A stretch of 45,162 nt of DNA. It comes from UBA4644 sp964541085. GTDB taxonomy: Bacteria > Bacillota > Clostridia > Oscillospirales > Butyricicoccaceae. The notes under the pieces were generated by a model that searched no databases, was not told the DNA's origin, and was given only the letters and a program-made list of their open reading frames with translations. Below are positions 7,158-14,867 of the stretch, one piece after another. The position numbers and the translations under genes were made by a program. The stretch's first letter is position 1. Every line of letters begins with the position of its first letter. The stretch covers positions 1-45,162 of the forward strand of contig CAZIPA010000016.1 of NCBI GenBank assembly GCA_964541085.1, given 5' to 3'.

Positions 7158-7628
7158 TTATTTTTTGATGCGGACAGATTTCATCAGCGGCTTGCGGCCA
7201 TGCTTGCCTTCCACGATCTCGTCAATGACCTCCAGACCGGAGGTGACCCGGCCAAAGGCGGCATAATTGCCATCCAGATAGGGCGCTTCGTCCACCATGA
7301 TGAAAAACTGGCTTCCGGCAGAGTTGGGATCGTTGGTGCGGGCCCAGGACAGCACACCCCGCTCGTGCTTCAGATTGTTGGGGAAGCCGTTGGCCAGAAA
7401 CTCACCGGGGATAGTCCAGCCGGGGCCGCCGGTGCCGTTGCCCTCCGGGTCGCCGCCCTGAATCACAAAATCGGGCACGATGCGGTGGAAGGTCAGTCCG
7501 TCATAAAAGCCGTTCTCCGCCAGCTTGACAAAATTGGCCACGGATTTCGGGGCCACATCGGGATAGAGCTCAAAGCCCATCACTGCGCCGTCGGACAGGG
7601 TGATCTTGCCTTTAATCAAATTTTCCAT
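7158..7628 (-). CDS. Peptidyl-prolyl cis-trans isomerase, cyclophilin type
   Basis: A 156-residue cytosolic cyclophilin that speeds proline isomerisation during folding. Key segments: APKSVANFVKLAENGFYDG, FHRIVPDFVIQGGDPEGNGTGGPG (shown in parts: FHRIVPDF with the active-site Arg, then IQGGDPEGNGTGG), SQFFIMVDEAPYLDG and FGRVTSGLEVID. Length fits a minimal single-domain bacterial cyclophilin without a signal peptide. ATG 7628 is preferred to TTG 7634 because AAGGAG lies 8 bases upstream of the ATG but only 2 from the TTG. Its promoter (7665-7693) overlaps the 3' end of the MATE gene. Confidence 0.93.
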   Translation of the reverse strand: MENLIKGKITLSDGAVMGFELYPDVAPKSVANFVKLAENGFYDGLTFHRIVPDFVIQGGDPEGNGTGGPGWTIPGEFLANGFPNNLKHERGVLSWARTNDPNSAGSQFFIMVDEAPYLDGNYAAFGRVTSGLEVIDEIVEGKHGRKPLMKSVRIKK

Positions 7629-7664
7629 AATCAATTCTCCTTGCAGATTGGATGATACATGAAC

Positions 7665-7693
7665 AGTTTAACGGAAATGTCAGGTCTTGTCAA
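7665..7693 (-). promoter_or_regulatory. Promoter of the cyclophilin-queT unit
   Basis: Minus-strand TTGACA (7693-7688), 17 bases and TAAACT (7670-7665). The -35 lies inside the last codons of the MATE gene. Confidence 0.65.
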
Positions 7694-9023
7694 TGGCATC
7701 CCGTTTGTACCAGGGCCCGGTGCGGTAGAACAGCACCGACAGCACCGTCGCCGTACACCAGCCCACCGGCCAGGCACACCAGATGCCCACCGCGCCGAAG
7801 GCACCGGAAAAGACCGCCGCCAGCACCACCCGCAGGGTCAGATCGGTAAAGGTGCTCACCATAAACTTTCCCATCAGGCCGCCGCCCCGGAGAATGCCGT
7901 CGGTCATGAGCTTGACGGAAATCACCACATAGAAGGGAGACAGAATCCGCAGCAGCGCCACGCCGGTATCCATGGCCAGCGCTGTGGCATCCTTCAAAAA
8001 CAGGTGCAGCAGGCTGCGGGTGGCCAGCAGATACAGGAGCATCAAAGGAATGCTCACGCCCCAGACCAGCTTCAGCCCGGCCCGGAAGCCCTGACGAATG
8101 CGCTCCGGCTTTTCTGCGCCCAGATTCTGTGCGGTATAGTTGGACAGACCGTTGCCCAGCGTGGTGAGGGAGGTCATCACCAGATTGTTCAGCTTGATGG
8201 CTGCGGCATAGCCTGCCACCACCGCCGTGCCAAAGCCGTTGATGACACCCTGAATGATAATATTGCCCACGGAGATGCTGCCCTGCTGGAGCATACTGGG
8301 GATGGCCACCCGGGCCAGCCGCTGCAACATTTCCATGGAAAAGAGCCGTCCCTTTTCCTCCGGGGCCACCGTGCGCAGTCTGCGGAACACAAACCACACC
8401 GCCAGCACGCAGCTGATGCCCTGACAGAGAAAGGTTGCCCAGGCCACACCGGCCACGCCCATATCAAAGGCCGTGACGAACCAGATGTCCATGCCGATGT
8501 TGGCCAGAGAGGATGCCGCCAGAAACCAGAAGGGGGTGCGGCTGTCGCCCAGCGCAGAAAAAATGCCCGTGGCTACATTATAAAAGAGCATAAAGGGCAC
8601 GCCCAGAATATAAATGTCCAGATACAGCTTGGAGTCGGCAAAAATGTCCGCCGGGGTCTGGATCAGCTCCAGCAGCCAGCCGGACAGGGGCAGACCCAGC
8701 CCCATGAGCAGCACACAGATCACACCGGAGGCGATCAGGGTGGTATGAATGGCCGTTTTCAGCTGGTCATAGCGCCGGGCGCCGAACAGCTGGGCCGTCA
8801 CCACCGAACAGCCGATGTTGCAGCCAAAGGACACCGCCAGAAACAGCAGTGTGATCTCATAGCCGTTGCCCACAGCCGCCAGTGCGTTTTCCCCCACAAA
8901 GCGTCCGGCCACCAGACTGTCCGCCAGATTGTACAGCTGCTGGAAGATCACGCTGCCGAACAGGGGCAGACAAAATTGAAACAGCACCCGGGAGGGGTTG
9001 CCTTCTGTCAGATTGCGGTTCAA
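7680..9023 (-). CDS. MATE family efflux transporter
   Basis: A 447-residue, 12-helix MATE protein. These export drugs or metabolites against a Na+ or H+ gradient at the cytoplasmic membrane. It begins NRNLTEGNPSRVLFQFCLPL, has PLFGSVIFQQLYNLADSLVA in helix 1 and AVGNG before helix 2, and shows a matching second repeat starting near residue 235 (MLQQGSISVGNIIIQGVING). Length is typical. The open frame reaches far upstream, but TTG 9023 is the only plausible start: AGGCGGGA lies about 8 bases before it and family similarity begins at once. Its promoter is at 9058-9086. Substrate is unknown. Confidence 0.9.
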   Translation of the reverse strand: MNRNLTEGNPSRVLFQFCLPLFGSVIFQQLYNLADSLVAGRFVGENALAAVGNGYEITLLFLAVSFGCNIGCSVVTAQLFGARRYDQLKTAIHTTLIASGVICVLLMGLGLPLSGWLLELIQTPADIFADSKLYLDIYILGVPFMLFYNVATGIFSALGDSRTPFWFLAASSLANIGMDIWFVTAFDMGVAGVAWATFLCQGISCVLAVWFVFRRLRTVAPEEKGRLFSMEMLQRLARVAIPSMLQQGSISVGNIIIQGVINGFGTAVVAGYAAAIKLNNLVMTSLTTLGNGLSNYTAQNLGAEKPERIRQGFRAGLKLVWGVSIPLMLLYLLATRSLLHLFLKDATALAMDTGVALLRILSPFYVVISVKLMTDGILRGGGLMGKFMVSTFTDLTLRVVLAAVFSGAFGAVGIWCAWPVGWCTATVLSVLFYRTGPWYKRDAIDKT

Positions 9024-9057
9024 AGCATATCCCGCCTTTCTTTTCAAATCCGGCCCT

Positions 9058-9086
9058 ATTGTAGCACAAGCCCCCGCCGGGGGCAA
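9058..9086 (-). promoter_or_regulatory. Promoter of the MATE gene
   Basis: Minus-strand TTGCCC (9086-9081), 17 bases and TACAAT (9063-9058), with a G/C-rich palindrome (CCCCCGCCGGGGG region) covering the spacer, a possible operator. Confidence 0.65.
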
Positions 9087-9224
9087 TGGCCCTTTCTGCC
9101 AAAAATTACGGCGGAAATCGGCATCCATGCAGCAAAATGTGCCGGTGCGTCCCGCATTTCCCGCACCTGCGGCGGCCCTGCGCATAGACTGGAACAAACC
9201 AAAACGGAAAGGAACGCTGACGCT

Positions 9225-10268
9225 ATGGCACTGCAATTTTTTCTGGGGGCCAACAGCAGAGAGGGCTTTGTGACCCTCTATCCCCAGCTTTGCCGGGAAA
9301 CTCCCCGGCGCATCTTTTCCATCAAGAGCGGCCCCGGCAGCGGAAAATCCACCGCTATCCGGCAGCTGGCAGGGCAGCTGGGCGGCACACCGGAGGAGGA
9401 GATTCTGTGTTCCTCTGACCCGGATTCGCTGGACGGGGCGATTTTTCCGGAGCTGGCGCTGCTGGACGGCACCGCACCCCATGTGCTGGAGCCGGAGCTG
9501 CCCGGGGCACAGGGAGATTATCTCACCCTGCCGCCTTATCGGGACAGAGCCGGTCTGGAGGAAAAGCGTCCCGCCCTGCTGGCGCTGAAGGCGGCCTCCG
9601 GCCAATGCTATCAGCAGGCCCGGCGCCTGCTGGCGGCGGCAGCGCTGGCACAGGAGGCCCGGCGGCAGGTGCCTGCCCCCTTTGTGCGGGAAGAAAAGCT
9701 GGCCGCCCGGGGGCGCAGTCTGATGCTGCGCTGTCTTCCGGATACCCATCGCCCCGGCCAGCTGCGGCTGCGGTTTCTGGAGGGCTATACGCCCAGAGGG
9801 AAGCTGCTGCTGAAGGACACCGTGACCGGCTGCGCCGAGACAGTGTATGCCCTCCGGGACAGCTTTGGACTGGCGCAGCCGCTGCTGCTGGCGGCACGGG
9901 ATGCGGCGCTGGAGCGGGGCTATCGGGTCTATGTCTGCCTGTGCCCGCTGGAGCCCCGGCGCATTCGTCATCTGCTGCTGCCGGAGGCGGGCATTGCCCT
10001 GATGACCCAGGAGGGGCCGTCGCTGCCGGTGCCCGTTCATCGCAGCCTCCATGCCGATGCCCTGCTGCCCGGAGAGGTGCTGCGGGCCCATCGGGGACGG
10101 CTGAAGCTGCTGGCCCGGGCGTCGCAGTCGCTGGAGCAGGACGCGCTGGACTGCATCCGGGAAGCCCACCGCCTCCATGGTGAGATGGAGGATATCTACC
10201 GCCCTCATCTGGCGCTGGAGGAGATGGAGGAGCATCTTGCGCGGCAGCTGTCTCTGCTGCGTCTGTGA
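9225..10268 (+). CDS. P-loop ATPase-like protein, PRK06851 family
   Basis: 347 residues. The start (FFLGANSREGFVTLYPQL, then RRIFSIKSGPGSGKSTAIRQ) matches the PRK06851 group of Firmicute P-loop proteins of unknown function, which as I know them carry two related halves. The first Walker A (GPGSGKST, about residues 37-44) is intact. The second half begins at about 185 (LRFLEGYTPRGKLLLKD), but where the family has a second P-loop this protein reads DSFGLAQPLLLAARD, so that site looks lost. ATG 9225 has GGAAAGGA upstream; the frame is open further but lacks similarity there. A small membrane protein gene follows after 12 bases. Leu-, Ala- and Arg-rich codon use reflects the G/C-rich host. The role is unknown. 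Confidence 0.75.
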   Translation: MALQFFLGANSREGFVTLYPQLCRETPRRIFSIKSGPGSGKSTAIRQLAGQLGGTPEEEILCSSDPDSLDGAIFPELALLDGTAPHVLEPELPGAQGDYLTLPPYRDRAGLEEKRPALLALKAASGQCYQQARRLLAAAALAQEARRQVPAPFVREEKLAARGRSLMLRCLPDTHRPGQLRLRFLEGYTPRGKLLLKDTVTGCAETVYALRDSFGLAQPLLLAARDAALERGYRVYVCLCPLEPRRIRHLLLPEAGIALMTQEGPSLPVPVHRSLHADALLPGEVLRAHRGRLKLLARASQSLEQDALDCIREAHRLHGEMEDIYRPHLALEEMEEHLARQLSLLRL

Positions 10269-10280
10269 GAAAGGAGTCTT

Positions 10281-10541
10281 ATGCCACCCTTTGAACCTGT
10301 CAACTGCGGCTGTGCCCCCGATCCCTGTCAGCAGCAGGGGCAAGCGTCCTCCCGGCCCAACGGCAGCCAGAACTGGCTCAGCGACAATCTGCTGATGAGT
10401 TTGCTGGCGCTGGCCGTGGTGCTGTTCTGCTTTTACTTTGTCATCAAGGCCGGTGTCCGGGGCGGCCTGACAGAGCTGGTGAATGACCCGGGCTTTTCCC
10501 TCTCCAGGCTGCTGGGCGGGAGCTGCTCCGACTGCCGCTGA
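10281..10541 (+). CDS. Small single-pass membrane protein, hypothetical
   Basis: 86 residues with AAAGGAG ahead of the ATG, 12 bases after the P-loop gene, so probably cotranscribed. The N-terminal 30 residues are polar and cysteine-containing (NCGCAPDPCQQQ). One hydrophobic helix spans about 37-56 (NLLMSLLALAVVLFCFYFVI). The C-terminus ends in GGSCSDCR, a second cysteine pair. The cysteines at both ends could bind metal or form disulfides. I do not recognise a family. A role together with the P-loop protein is only suggested by position. Confidence 0.7.
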   Translation: MPPFEPVNCGCAPDPCQQQGQASSRPNGSQNWLSDNLLMSLLALAVVLFCFYFVIKAGVRGGLTELVNDPGFSLSRLLGGSCSDCR

Positions 10542-10636
10542 AAAATATTTCTGATTGCCCTGTCCCTTTTTGCCTGTTTCCGTTGTTATAGTAAACAGGA
10601 GGTTTCATCGTCATTTCTGTTTCTGCTCTGCGCCGT

Positions 10637-10670
10637 GCCCCGGCGGCAGCCCCGAAAAAACCGCCGGGGC
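10637..10670. terminator. G/C-rich hairpin between the P-loop unit and feo
   Basis: GCCCCGGCGG and CCGCCGGGGC form a perfect 10-bp stem, with a 14-base loop containing six A. No T-run follows, so termination would be weak; it may insulate feoA from upstream transcription. The rest of 10542-10762 shows only the feo promoter. Confidence 0.45.
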
Positions 10671-10696
10671 AGAGGGGATTTCCTCAGGCCCTGCTC

Positions 10697-10725
10697 TTGA
10701 CAAGCGGCAGCAGTTCGGGCATACT
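10697..10725 (+). promoter_or_regulatory. Promoter of feoAB
   Basis: TTGACA at 10697-10702, 17 bases, CATACT at 10720-10725, 38 bases before the feoA ATG. No recognised iron-regulator box could be assigned with confidence. Confidence 0.7.
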
Positions 10726-10762
10726 AACCTCAGAAGCAGAATGACGAAAGGATGATATACAG

Positions 10763-10993
10763 ATGACGCTGGCACAGCTGCCCGCCGGAAAAAGCGGGAT
10801 CATTGAACAGGTTGGCGGAACCGGCCCCCTCCGCTGCCGTCTGCTGGATATGGGACTGATTCCCCGCACACGGGTGACGGTACAGAAGGTCGCCCCCATG
10901 GGTGATCCCATCCAGATTCGCCTGCGGGATTATGAGCTGACCCTCCGCAAGGAGGACGCGGAGAACATTACCCTCCGGGAGGTGGACGCATGA
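10763..10993 (+). CDS. feoA: Ferrous iron transport protein A
   Basis: A 76-residue SH3-like cytosolic protein that supports FeoB-mediated Fe2+ uptake. It shows the family pattern: LAQLPAGKSGIIEQV at the start, CRLLDMGLIPRTRVTV in the middle, PMGDPIQIRLRDYELTLRKE near the end, and a final I-x-L segment. GAAAGGATG precedes the ATG. The stop overlaps the feoB start by 4 bases (ATGA), giving translational coupling. Both genes lie under the promoter at 10697-10725. Confidence 0.93.
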   Translation: MTLAQLPAGKSGIIEQVGGTGPLRCRLLDMGLIPRTRVTVQKVAPMGDPIQIRLRDYELTLRKEDAENITLREVDA

Positions 10994-12978
10994 TTTTAGC
11001 GTTGGCCGGCAATCAGAACTGCGGCAAAACCACCCTGTTCAACCAGCTCACCGGCATGAATCAGCATGTGGGCAACTTCCCCGGCGTGACGGTGGATCAG
11101 AAAAGCGGCGAGGTACGCAATCTGAAGGACTGCACCGTGGTGGATCTGCCCGGCATTTATTCCATCCGTCCCTATTCCGCCGAGGAGCTGGTTACACGGC
11201 GGTTTCTGCTGGACGGACATCCCGACGGCATTATCAATATTGTGGATGCCACCAACATCCAGCGCAATCTTTATCTCACCCTCCAGCTGATGGAGTGCCG
11301 CATCCCCATGGTGCTGGCGCTGAATATGATGGACGAGGTGCGGGCCAACGGCGGCTCCATTGATGTACAGGAGATGGAGCGTCAGCTGGGCATTCCCGTG
11401 GTTCCCATCAGCGCCGCCCGGAACGAGGGCATTGATGAGCTCATCCGCAGAGCGGCAGAGACGGTGCGCAGCCGCACCATGCCCCGGGTGATGGATTTCT
11501 GCGGCCCGGGCCCGGTACATCGGTGCATCCATTCTGTCATGCACCAGATCGAGGATCATGCCCAGAGCGCCGGTCTGCCGGTGCGCTTTGCCGCCACCAA
11601 GCTCATTGAAGAGGATCCCGATGTGCTGGAAAAGCTTAAACTGGATCAGAACGAGATCGAGCTGGTGGAGCACGCCATTCTCCAGATGGAGGAGGAGGAC
11701 GGCATGGATCGCAATGCGGCGCTGGCGGAGATGCGTTACGATTTCATCGAAAAGGTCTGTCGGGATACGGTGGTGCGCTGCCGGGAGAGCCGGGAACACC
11801 AGCGCAGTATGCGTATCGACCGGATCTTGACGGGCAAATATACCGCTCTGCCCATTTTCGTGCTCATTATGCTGTCCATTTTTTATCTGACCTTCAATGT
11901 GTTAGGCAAGGTGCTGTCCGATCTGCTGGAGCTGGGCATCCGCTGGCTTCAGGGCGTGGTGGACGCGGGCCTGACCGCCTATGGCATCAACCCGGTGGTA
12001 CACAGTCTGGTGATCGACGGCATTTTTGAGGGTGTGGGCAGTGTGCTGTCCTTCCTGCCGGTGATCGTGGTGCTGTTTTTCTTCCTGTCCATTTTGGAGG
12101 ATACCGGCTATATGGCCCGGGTGGCCTTTGTGATGGACAAGCTTTTGCGAAAGATCGGTCTGTCGGGGCGGAGCATTGTCCCCCTGCTGATCGGCTTTGG
12201 ATGCAGCGTCCCCGCCATTATGGCCACCCGCACCCTGAGCTCGGATCGGGATCGGAAGATGACTATTTTGCTGACGCCCTTTATGAGCTGCTCCGCGAAA
12301 ATCCCCATTTATTCTGTTTTCGCCGCCGCCTTTTTTGAAAAATATCAGGCGCTGGTGATGATCGGCCTGTATCTGGGGGGAATGCTGGTGGGCGTGCTGG
12401 CGGCGCTGATTTTCGGCAGGACGCTGTTTCAGGGCAATCCGGTGCCCTTTGTGATGGAGCTGCCTAACTACCGCTTCCCCTCGGCCAAAAGCGTGCTCCA
12501 GCTGTGCTGGGAAAAAGCCAAGGACTTTTTGCAGCGGGCCTTTACCGTAATTTTCCTGGCCACCTGCGTGATCTGGTTTTTGCAGACCTTTGATGCCCGG
12601 CTGAATGTGGTGCAGGACAGCGCCCAGAGCCTGCTGGCCAATGTGGGACGGCTGCTGGCACCTCTCTTTGCCCCCTGCGGCTTTGGCAGCTGGCAGGCGG
12701 TGACGGCACTGATCTCCGGCTTTATCGCCAAGGAATCCGTCATCAGCACCCTGGGTGTGCTGCTGGGCGGCGAGAGCGCCATTGTCACCCTGTTCAGCCC
12801 CACGGCGGCGCTGAGCTATCTGACCTTTACCCTGCTGTACACCCCCTGTGTGGCGGCGGTGGCGGCAGTCAAGCGGGAGCTGGATTCCGGATGGAAGGCG
12901 GCGGGGGTGGCGCTGCTGCAATGTGCCATCGCATGGCTGTGCGCCTGCGGAATGTTCCAGCTGGTATCCCTGCTGTAA
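10990..12978 (+). CDS. feoB: Ferrous iron transporter B
   Basis: 662 residues. The N-terminal G domain shows G1 GNQNCGKTTLFN, a G2 threonine in NFPGVTVDQKSG, G3 DLPG, G4 NMMDE and the G5 region near ISAARNEG. A helical spacer follows (about 165-275), then the transport part with about eight membrane helices starting at TALPIFVLIMLSIFYL and containing the two gate motifs (LSFLPVIVVLFFFLSILEDTGYMARVAF region and the later SGFIAKESVIST). It takes up Fe2+ across the cytoplasmic membrane. Length is typical of Clostridia FeoB. A Cys-rich accessory gene follows after 4 bases. Confidence 0.96.
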   Translation: MILALAGNQNCGKTTLFNQLTGMNQHVGNFPGVTVDQKSGEVRNLKDCTVVDLPGIYSIRPYSAEELVTRRFLLDGHPDGIINIVDATNIQRNLYLTLQLMECRIPMVLALNMMDEVRANGGSIDVQEMERQLGIPVVPISAARNEGIDELIRRAAETVRSRTMPRVMDFCGPGPVHRCIHSVMHQIEDHAQSAGLPVRFAATKLIEEDPDVLEKLKLDQNEIELVEHAILQMEEEDGMDRNAALAEMRYDFIEKVCRDTVVRCRESREHQRSMRIDRILTGKYTALPIFVLIMLSIFYLTFNVLGKVLSDLLELGIRWLQGVVDAGLTAYGINPVVHSLVIDGIFEGVGSVLSFLPVIVVLFFFLSILEDTGYMARVAFVMDKLLRKIGLSGRSIVPLLIGFGCSVPAIMATRTLSSDRDRKMTILLTPFMSCSAKIPIYSVFAAAFFEKYQALVMIGLYLGGMLVGVLAALIFGRTLFQGNPVPFVMELPNYRFPSAKSVLQLCWEKAKDFLQRAFTVIFLATCVIWFLQTFDARLNVVQDSAQSLLANVGRLLAPLFAPCGFGSWQAVTALISGFIAKESVISTLGVLLGGESAIVTLFSPTAALSYLTFTLLYTPCVAAVAAVKRELDSGWKAAGVALLQCAIAWLCACGMFQLVSLL

Positions 12979-12982
12979 GCCT

Positions 12983-13135
12983 ATGCTGACGCTTGCGATT
13001 CTGCTGCTGCTGGCCCTGTGGGCCGTTCTGGCGGTCCGTGCCGTGAAAAAGGGGAAAACCGGCTGCTGCGGCAGCTGCGCCCAATGTGCCCACGGCTGTA
13101 CCTGCAACCGCAGGGAGGACAGACCGGGAGACTGA
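12983..13135 (+). CDS. FeoB-associated Cys-rich membrane protein
   Basis: 50 residues: one N-terminal membrane helix (LTLAILLLLALWAVLAVRAV), a basic stretch (KKGK) and a cysteine cluster C-C-x-x-C-x-x-C-x-x-x-C-x-C. This is the hallmark of the small FeoB-associated proteins found directly after feoB in Firmicutes. It starts 4 bases after the feoB stop with no strong ribosome site, so it is probably translated by coupling. The cysteines may bind Fe or an Fe-S cluster on the cytosolic side; the function is not established for the family. Confidence 0.85.
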   Translation: MLTLAILLLLALWAVLAVRAVKKGKTGCCGSCAQCAHGCTCNRREDRPGD

Positions 13136-13189
13136 GCCTTCTATTTTTTGCGCATTCTGCCGGAAAACGGCGGAAAAAGCCCCGCTGCC

Positions 13190-13218
13190 TTGACAATCCT
13201 GATTTCCTATGCTTAAAT
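13190..13218 (+). promoter_or_regulatory. Promoter of the DUF4430-SLH surface protein gene
   Basis: TTGACA at 13190-13195, 17 bases, TTAAAT at 13213-13218. A small leader hairpin (ACCGGC pairing with GCCGGT, about 13231-13252) follows before the AAAGGAGGAA ribosome site. Confidence 0.65.
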
Positions 13219-13281
13219 AATAAAAAACAAACCGGCAACATCTGTGGCCGGTGCGGAACAAATCAAAAGGAGGAACTTTTT

Positions 13282-14664
13282 ATGAAGAAACTGCTTGCCC
13301 TGCTGCTGTCTGTGCTGATGGTAGCCGCTCTGTGCCCGGTTTTCGCCGAGGAAGCCGCCAACGATGTGGTGCCCATCTCTGCTGAGGCCGGTACGCCTGC
13401 TGCCGTCCCCAGCGTGACCCTGCGCATTGAGGGCGCTGCCGGAAACCTGTTCTATGGCGTTGTGAATTATGAGGAAAATGACACCGTGCTCACCGTGCTG
13501 GAGCGCACGCTCACTGCGGCGGAGATCGCATATACCGTTGCTGACAGCGCTTATGGCGGAAAGTATCTGTCCGCTCTGGGCGGCGAAGAAGAAGCCACCT
13601 TCGGCGGCTATGACGGCTGGATGTACTCCGTCAACGGCGTGTCTCCCTATGACACCATCGACGCCCATGCCGTGGCCAACGGCGACAGCATCCTGCTGTA
13701 CTATGGCGATATGGGCATTCTGCTGCCGCTGATCTCTGTGACCACCGGCGAGGACGGCACCGTGTCCCTGAAGGCCGAGGCCGATGTGACCACCTATGAC
13801 GAGCAGTGGAATCCCACTGTCACCCGTCAGCCCATTGCCGGCGCTGTGCTGCTGGTGGACGGCGTGGAATACACCACCGATGAAAACGGCGTGGCTGTGC
13901 TGTCTGCCGAGGATTCTGCCAAGGAGAGCGCTGCCTTCCAGATCGTCAAGGCCAACGAGGCCGGTCTGACCGAAGTGATTCGCTTTGCCCCCGACTATAC
14001 GCTGACCCTGAAGGTGGCGGAAGCTCCCGCCGAGCCCGAGACCCCTGCCGAGCCTGAGACACCCGCTGAGCCCGAAGAGCCCGCCGAGCTGACCTTCTCC
14101 GATGTGGCTGAGGGCTGGTATTATGAATCTGTCATGACCATGGCAGCCAAAGAGGCCGTCACCGGTTATACCGACGGCACCTTCCGTCCCATGAACAACA
14201 TCACCCGTGCCGAGGTGGCCGTGATTCTGTACCGTCTGGCCGGTGCTCCCGAGGTGGAGGCCGAGGCCATCTTCTCCGATGTGGATGTCAACGGCTGGAG
14301 CGCCAAGGCCATTACCTGGGCTGCCCAGACCGGCGTGGTCAAGGGTGCCGACGGCAAGTTCTCTCCCGCCGACAACATCACCCGCCAGGATCTGGCTGTG
14401 ATGATCTCCCGCTTTACCGCCAATGTGCTGGAAAAGACGCTGCCCGAGGTGGCTGAGGCCCCTGCCTTTGCGGATAACGATGCCATCGCCGCCTATGCTG
14501 CCGAGGCTGTTTACCAGCTGCAAAAGGCCGGTGTCGTCAACGGCACCGACGGCAGCTTCCTGCCCCGGGACAACGCTTCCCGTGCCATGGCCTGCAAGAT
14601 GCTGGCCGGTCTGCTGGAGGTTGTGGAGACCGTGGAAGTGGTGGAGGAGACTCCCGCTGCCTGA
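13282..14664 (+). CDS. Secreted DUF4430 protein with three SLH domains
   Basis: 460 residues. A signal peptide (MKKLLALLLSVLMVAALCPV then FAEEA) leads to a domain at about 45-155 with GNLFYGVVNYEENDTVLTVL, TAEIAYTV and a GGYDGWMYSVNGVSP segment. This resembles DUF4430, the transcobalamin C-terminal-like fold. A beta-rich SdrD-like segment follows (about 160-245; SITT.. then AVLLVDGVEYTTDENGVAVL), a Pro-Glu-Thr spacer (repeats of AEPETP, about 250-270), and three SLH domains (about 273-450: TFSDVAEGWYYESVMTMAAK, IFSDVDVNGWSAKAITWAAQ, a degenerate FADNDAIAAYAAEAVYQLQK). SLH domains bind pyruvylated wall polymer, so it sits on the cell surface. Ligand unknown; DUF4430 proteins are often linked to cobalamin or to adhesion. 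ATG 13282 follows AAAGGAGG. Confidence 0.88.
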   Translation: MKKLLALLLSVLMVAALCPVFAEEAANDVVPISAEAGTPAAVPSVTLRIEGAAGNLFYGVVNYEENDTVLTVLERTLTAAEIAYTVADSAYGGKYLSALGGEEEATFGGYDGWMYSVNGVSPYDTIDAHAVANGDSILLYYGDMGILLPLISVTTGEDGTVSLKAEADVTTYDEQWNPTVTRQPIAGAVLLVDGVEYTTDENGVAVLSAEDSAKESAAFQIVKANEAGLTEVIRFAPDYTLTLKVAEAPAEPETPAEPETPAEPEEPAELTFSDVAEGWYYESVMTMAAKEAVTGYTDGTFRPMNNITRAEVAVILYRLAGAPEVEAEAIFSDVDVNGWSAKAITWAAQTGVVKGADGKFSPADNITRQDLAVMISRFTANVLEKTLPEVAEAPAFADNDAIAAYAAEAVYQLQKAGVVNGTDGSFLPRDNASRAMACKMLAGLLEVVETVEVVEETPAA

Positions 14665-14689
14665 TTCGCAGTGTTCTGAAGCATCCCAT

Positions 14690-14715
14690 GGGGAGCCTTT
14701 TGGCTCCCCTTTTTT
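14690..14715 (+). terminator. Terminator of the DUF4430-SLH gene
   Basis: GGGGAGCC, TTTT loop, GGCTCCCC, then six T. Confidence 0.9.
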
Positions 14716-14767
14716 CATGTTTTCCATAAAAGACCCGATTTTTTTCGGCTTCAGGGGGGATTCTTTC

Positions 14768-14796
14768 TTGACATTGGCTTGCGGAAGCGATACAAT
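14768..14796 (+). promoter_or_regulatory. Promoter of rny
   Basis: TTGACA at 14768-14773, 17 bases, TACAAT at 14791-14796; 71 bases of leader precede the ATG. Confidence 0.85.
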
Positions 14797-14867
14797 ATAC
14801 GATAGCGTGGTTTGCCATACGCTTTTCCCCGTGCAGGCCACCCATTGATTTTAGGAGGATAAACGCA

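Noticed and set aside
6652..7700. preQ1 riboswitch controlling queT
   Set aside because: queT lies 5 bases after the cyclophilin gene, and the short leader before that gene shows no preQ1-type pseudoknot.
7659..9224. Plus-strand extension before the P-loop ATPase
   Set aside because: It is antisense to the MATE gene, with His/Gln-rich low-quality translation; the family start is ATG 9225.
9024..10343. Long minus-strand extension upstream of the MATE protein
   Set aside because: It is the antisense of the P-loop gene; MATE similarity starts at the TTG at 9023, behind a ribosome site and promoter.
14031..14090. DNA repeat in the DUF4430-SLH gene as a mobile or regulatory repeat
   Set aside because: It encodes the Pro-Glu-Thr stalk in frame; the repetition is explained by the protein.
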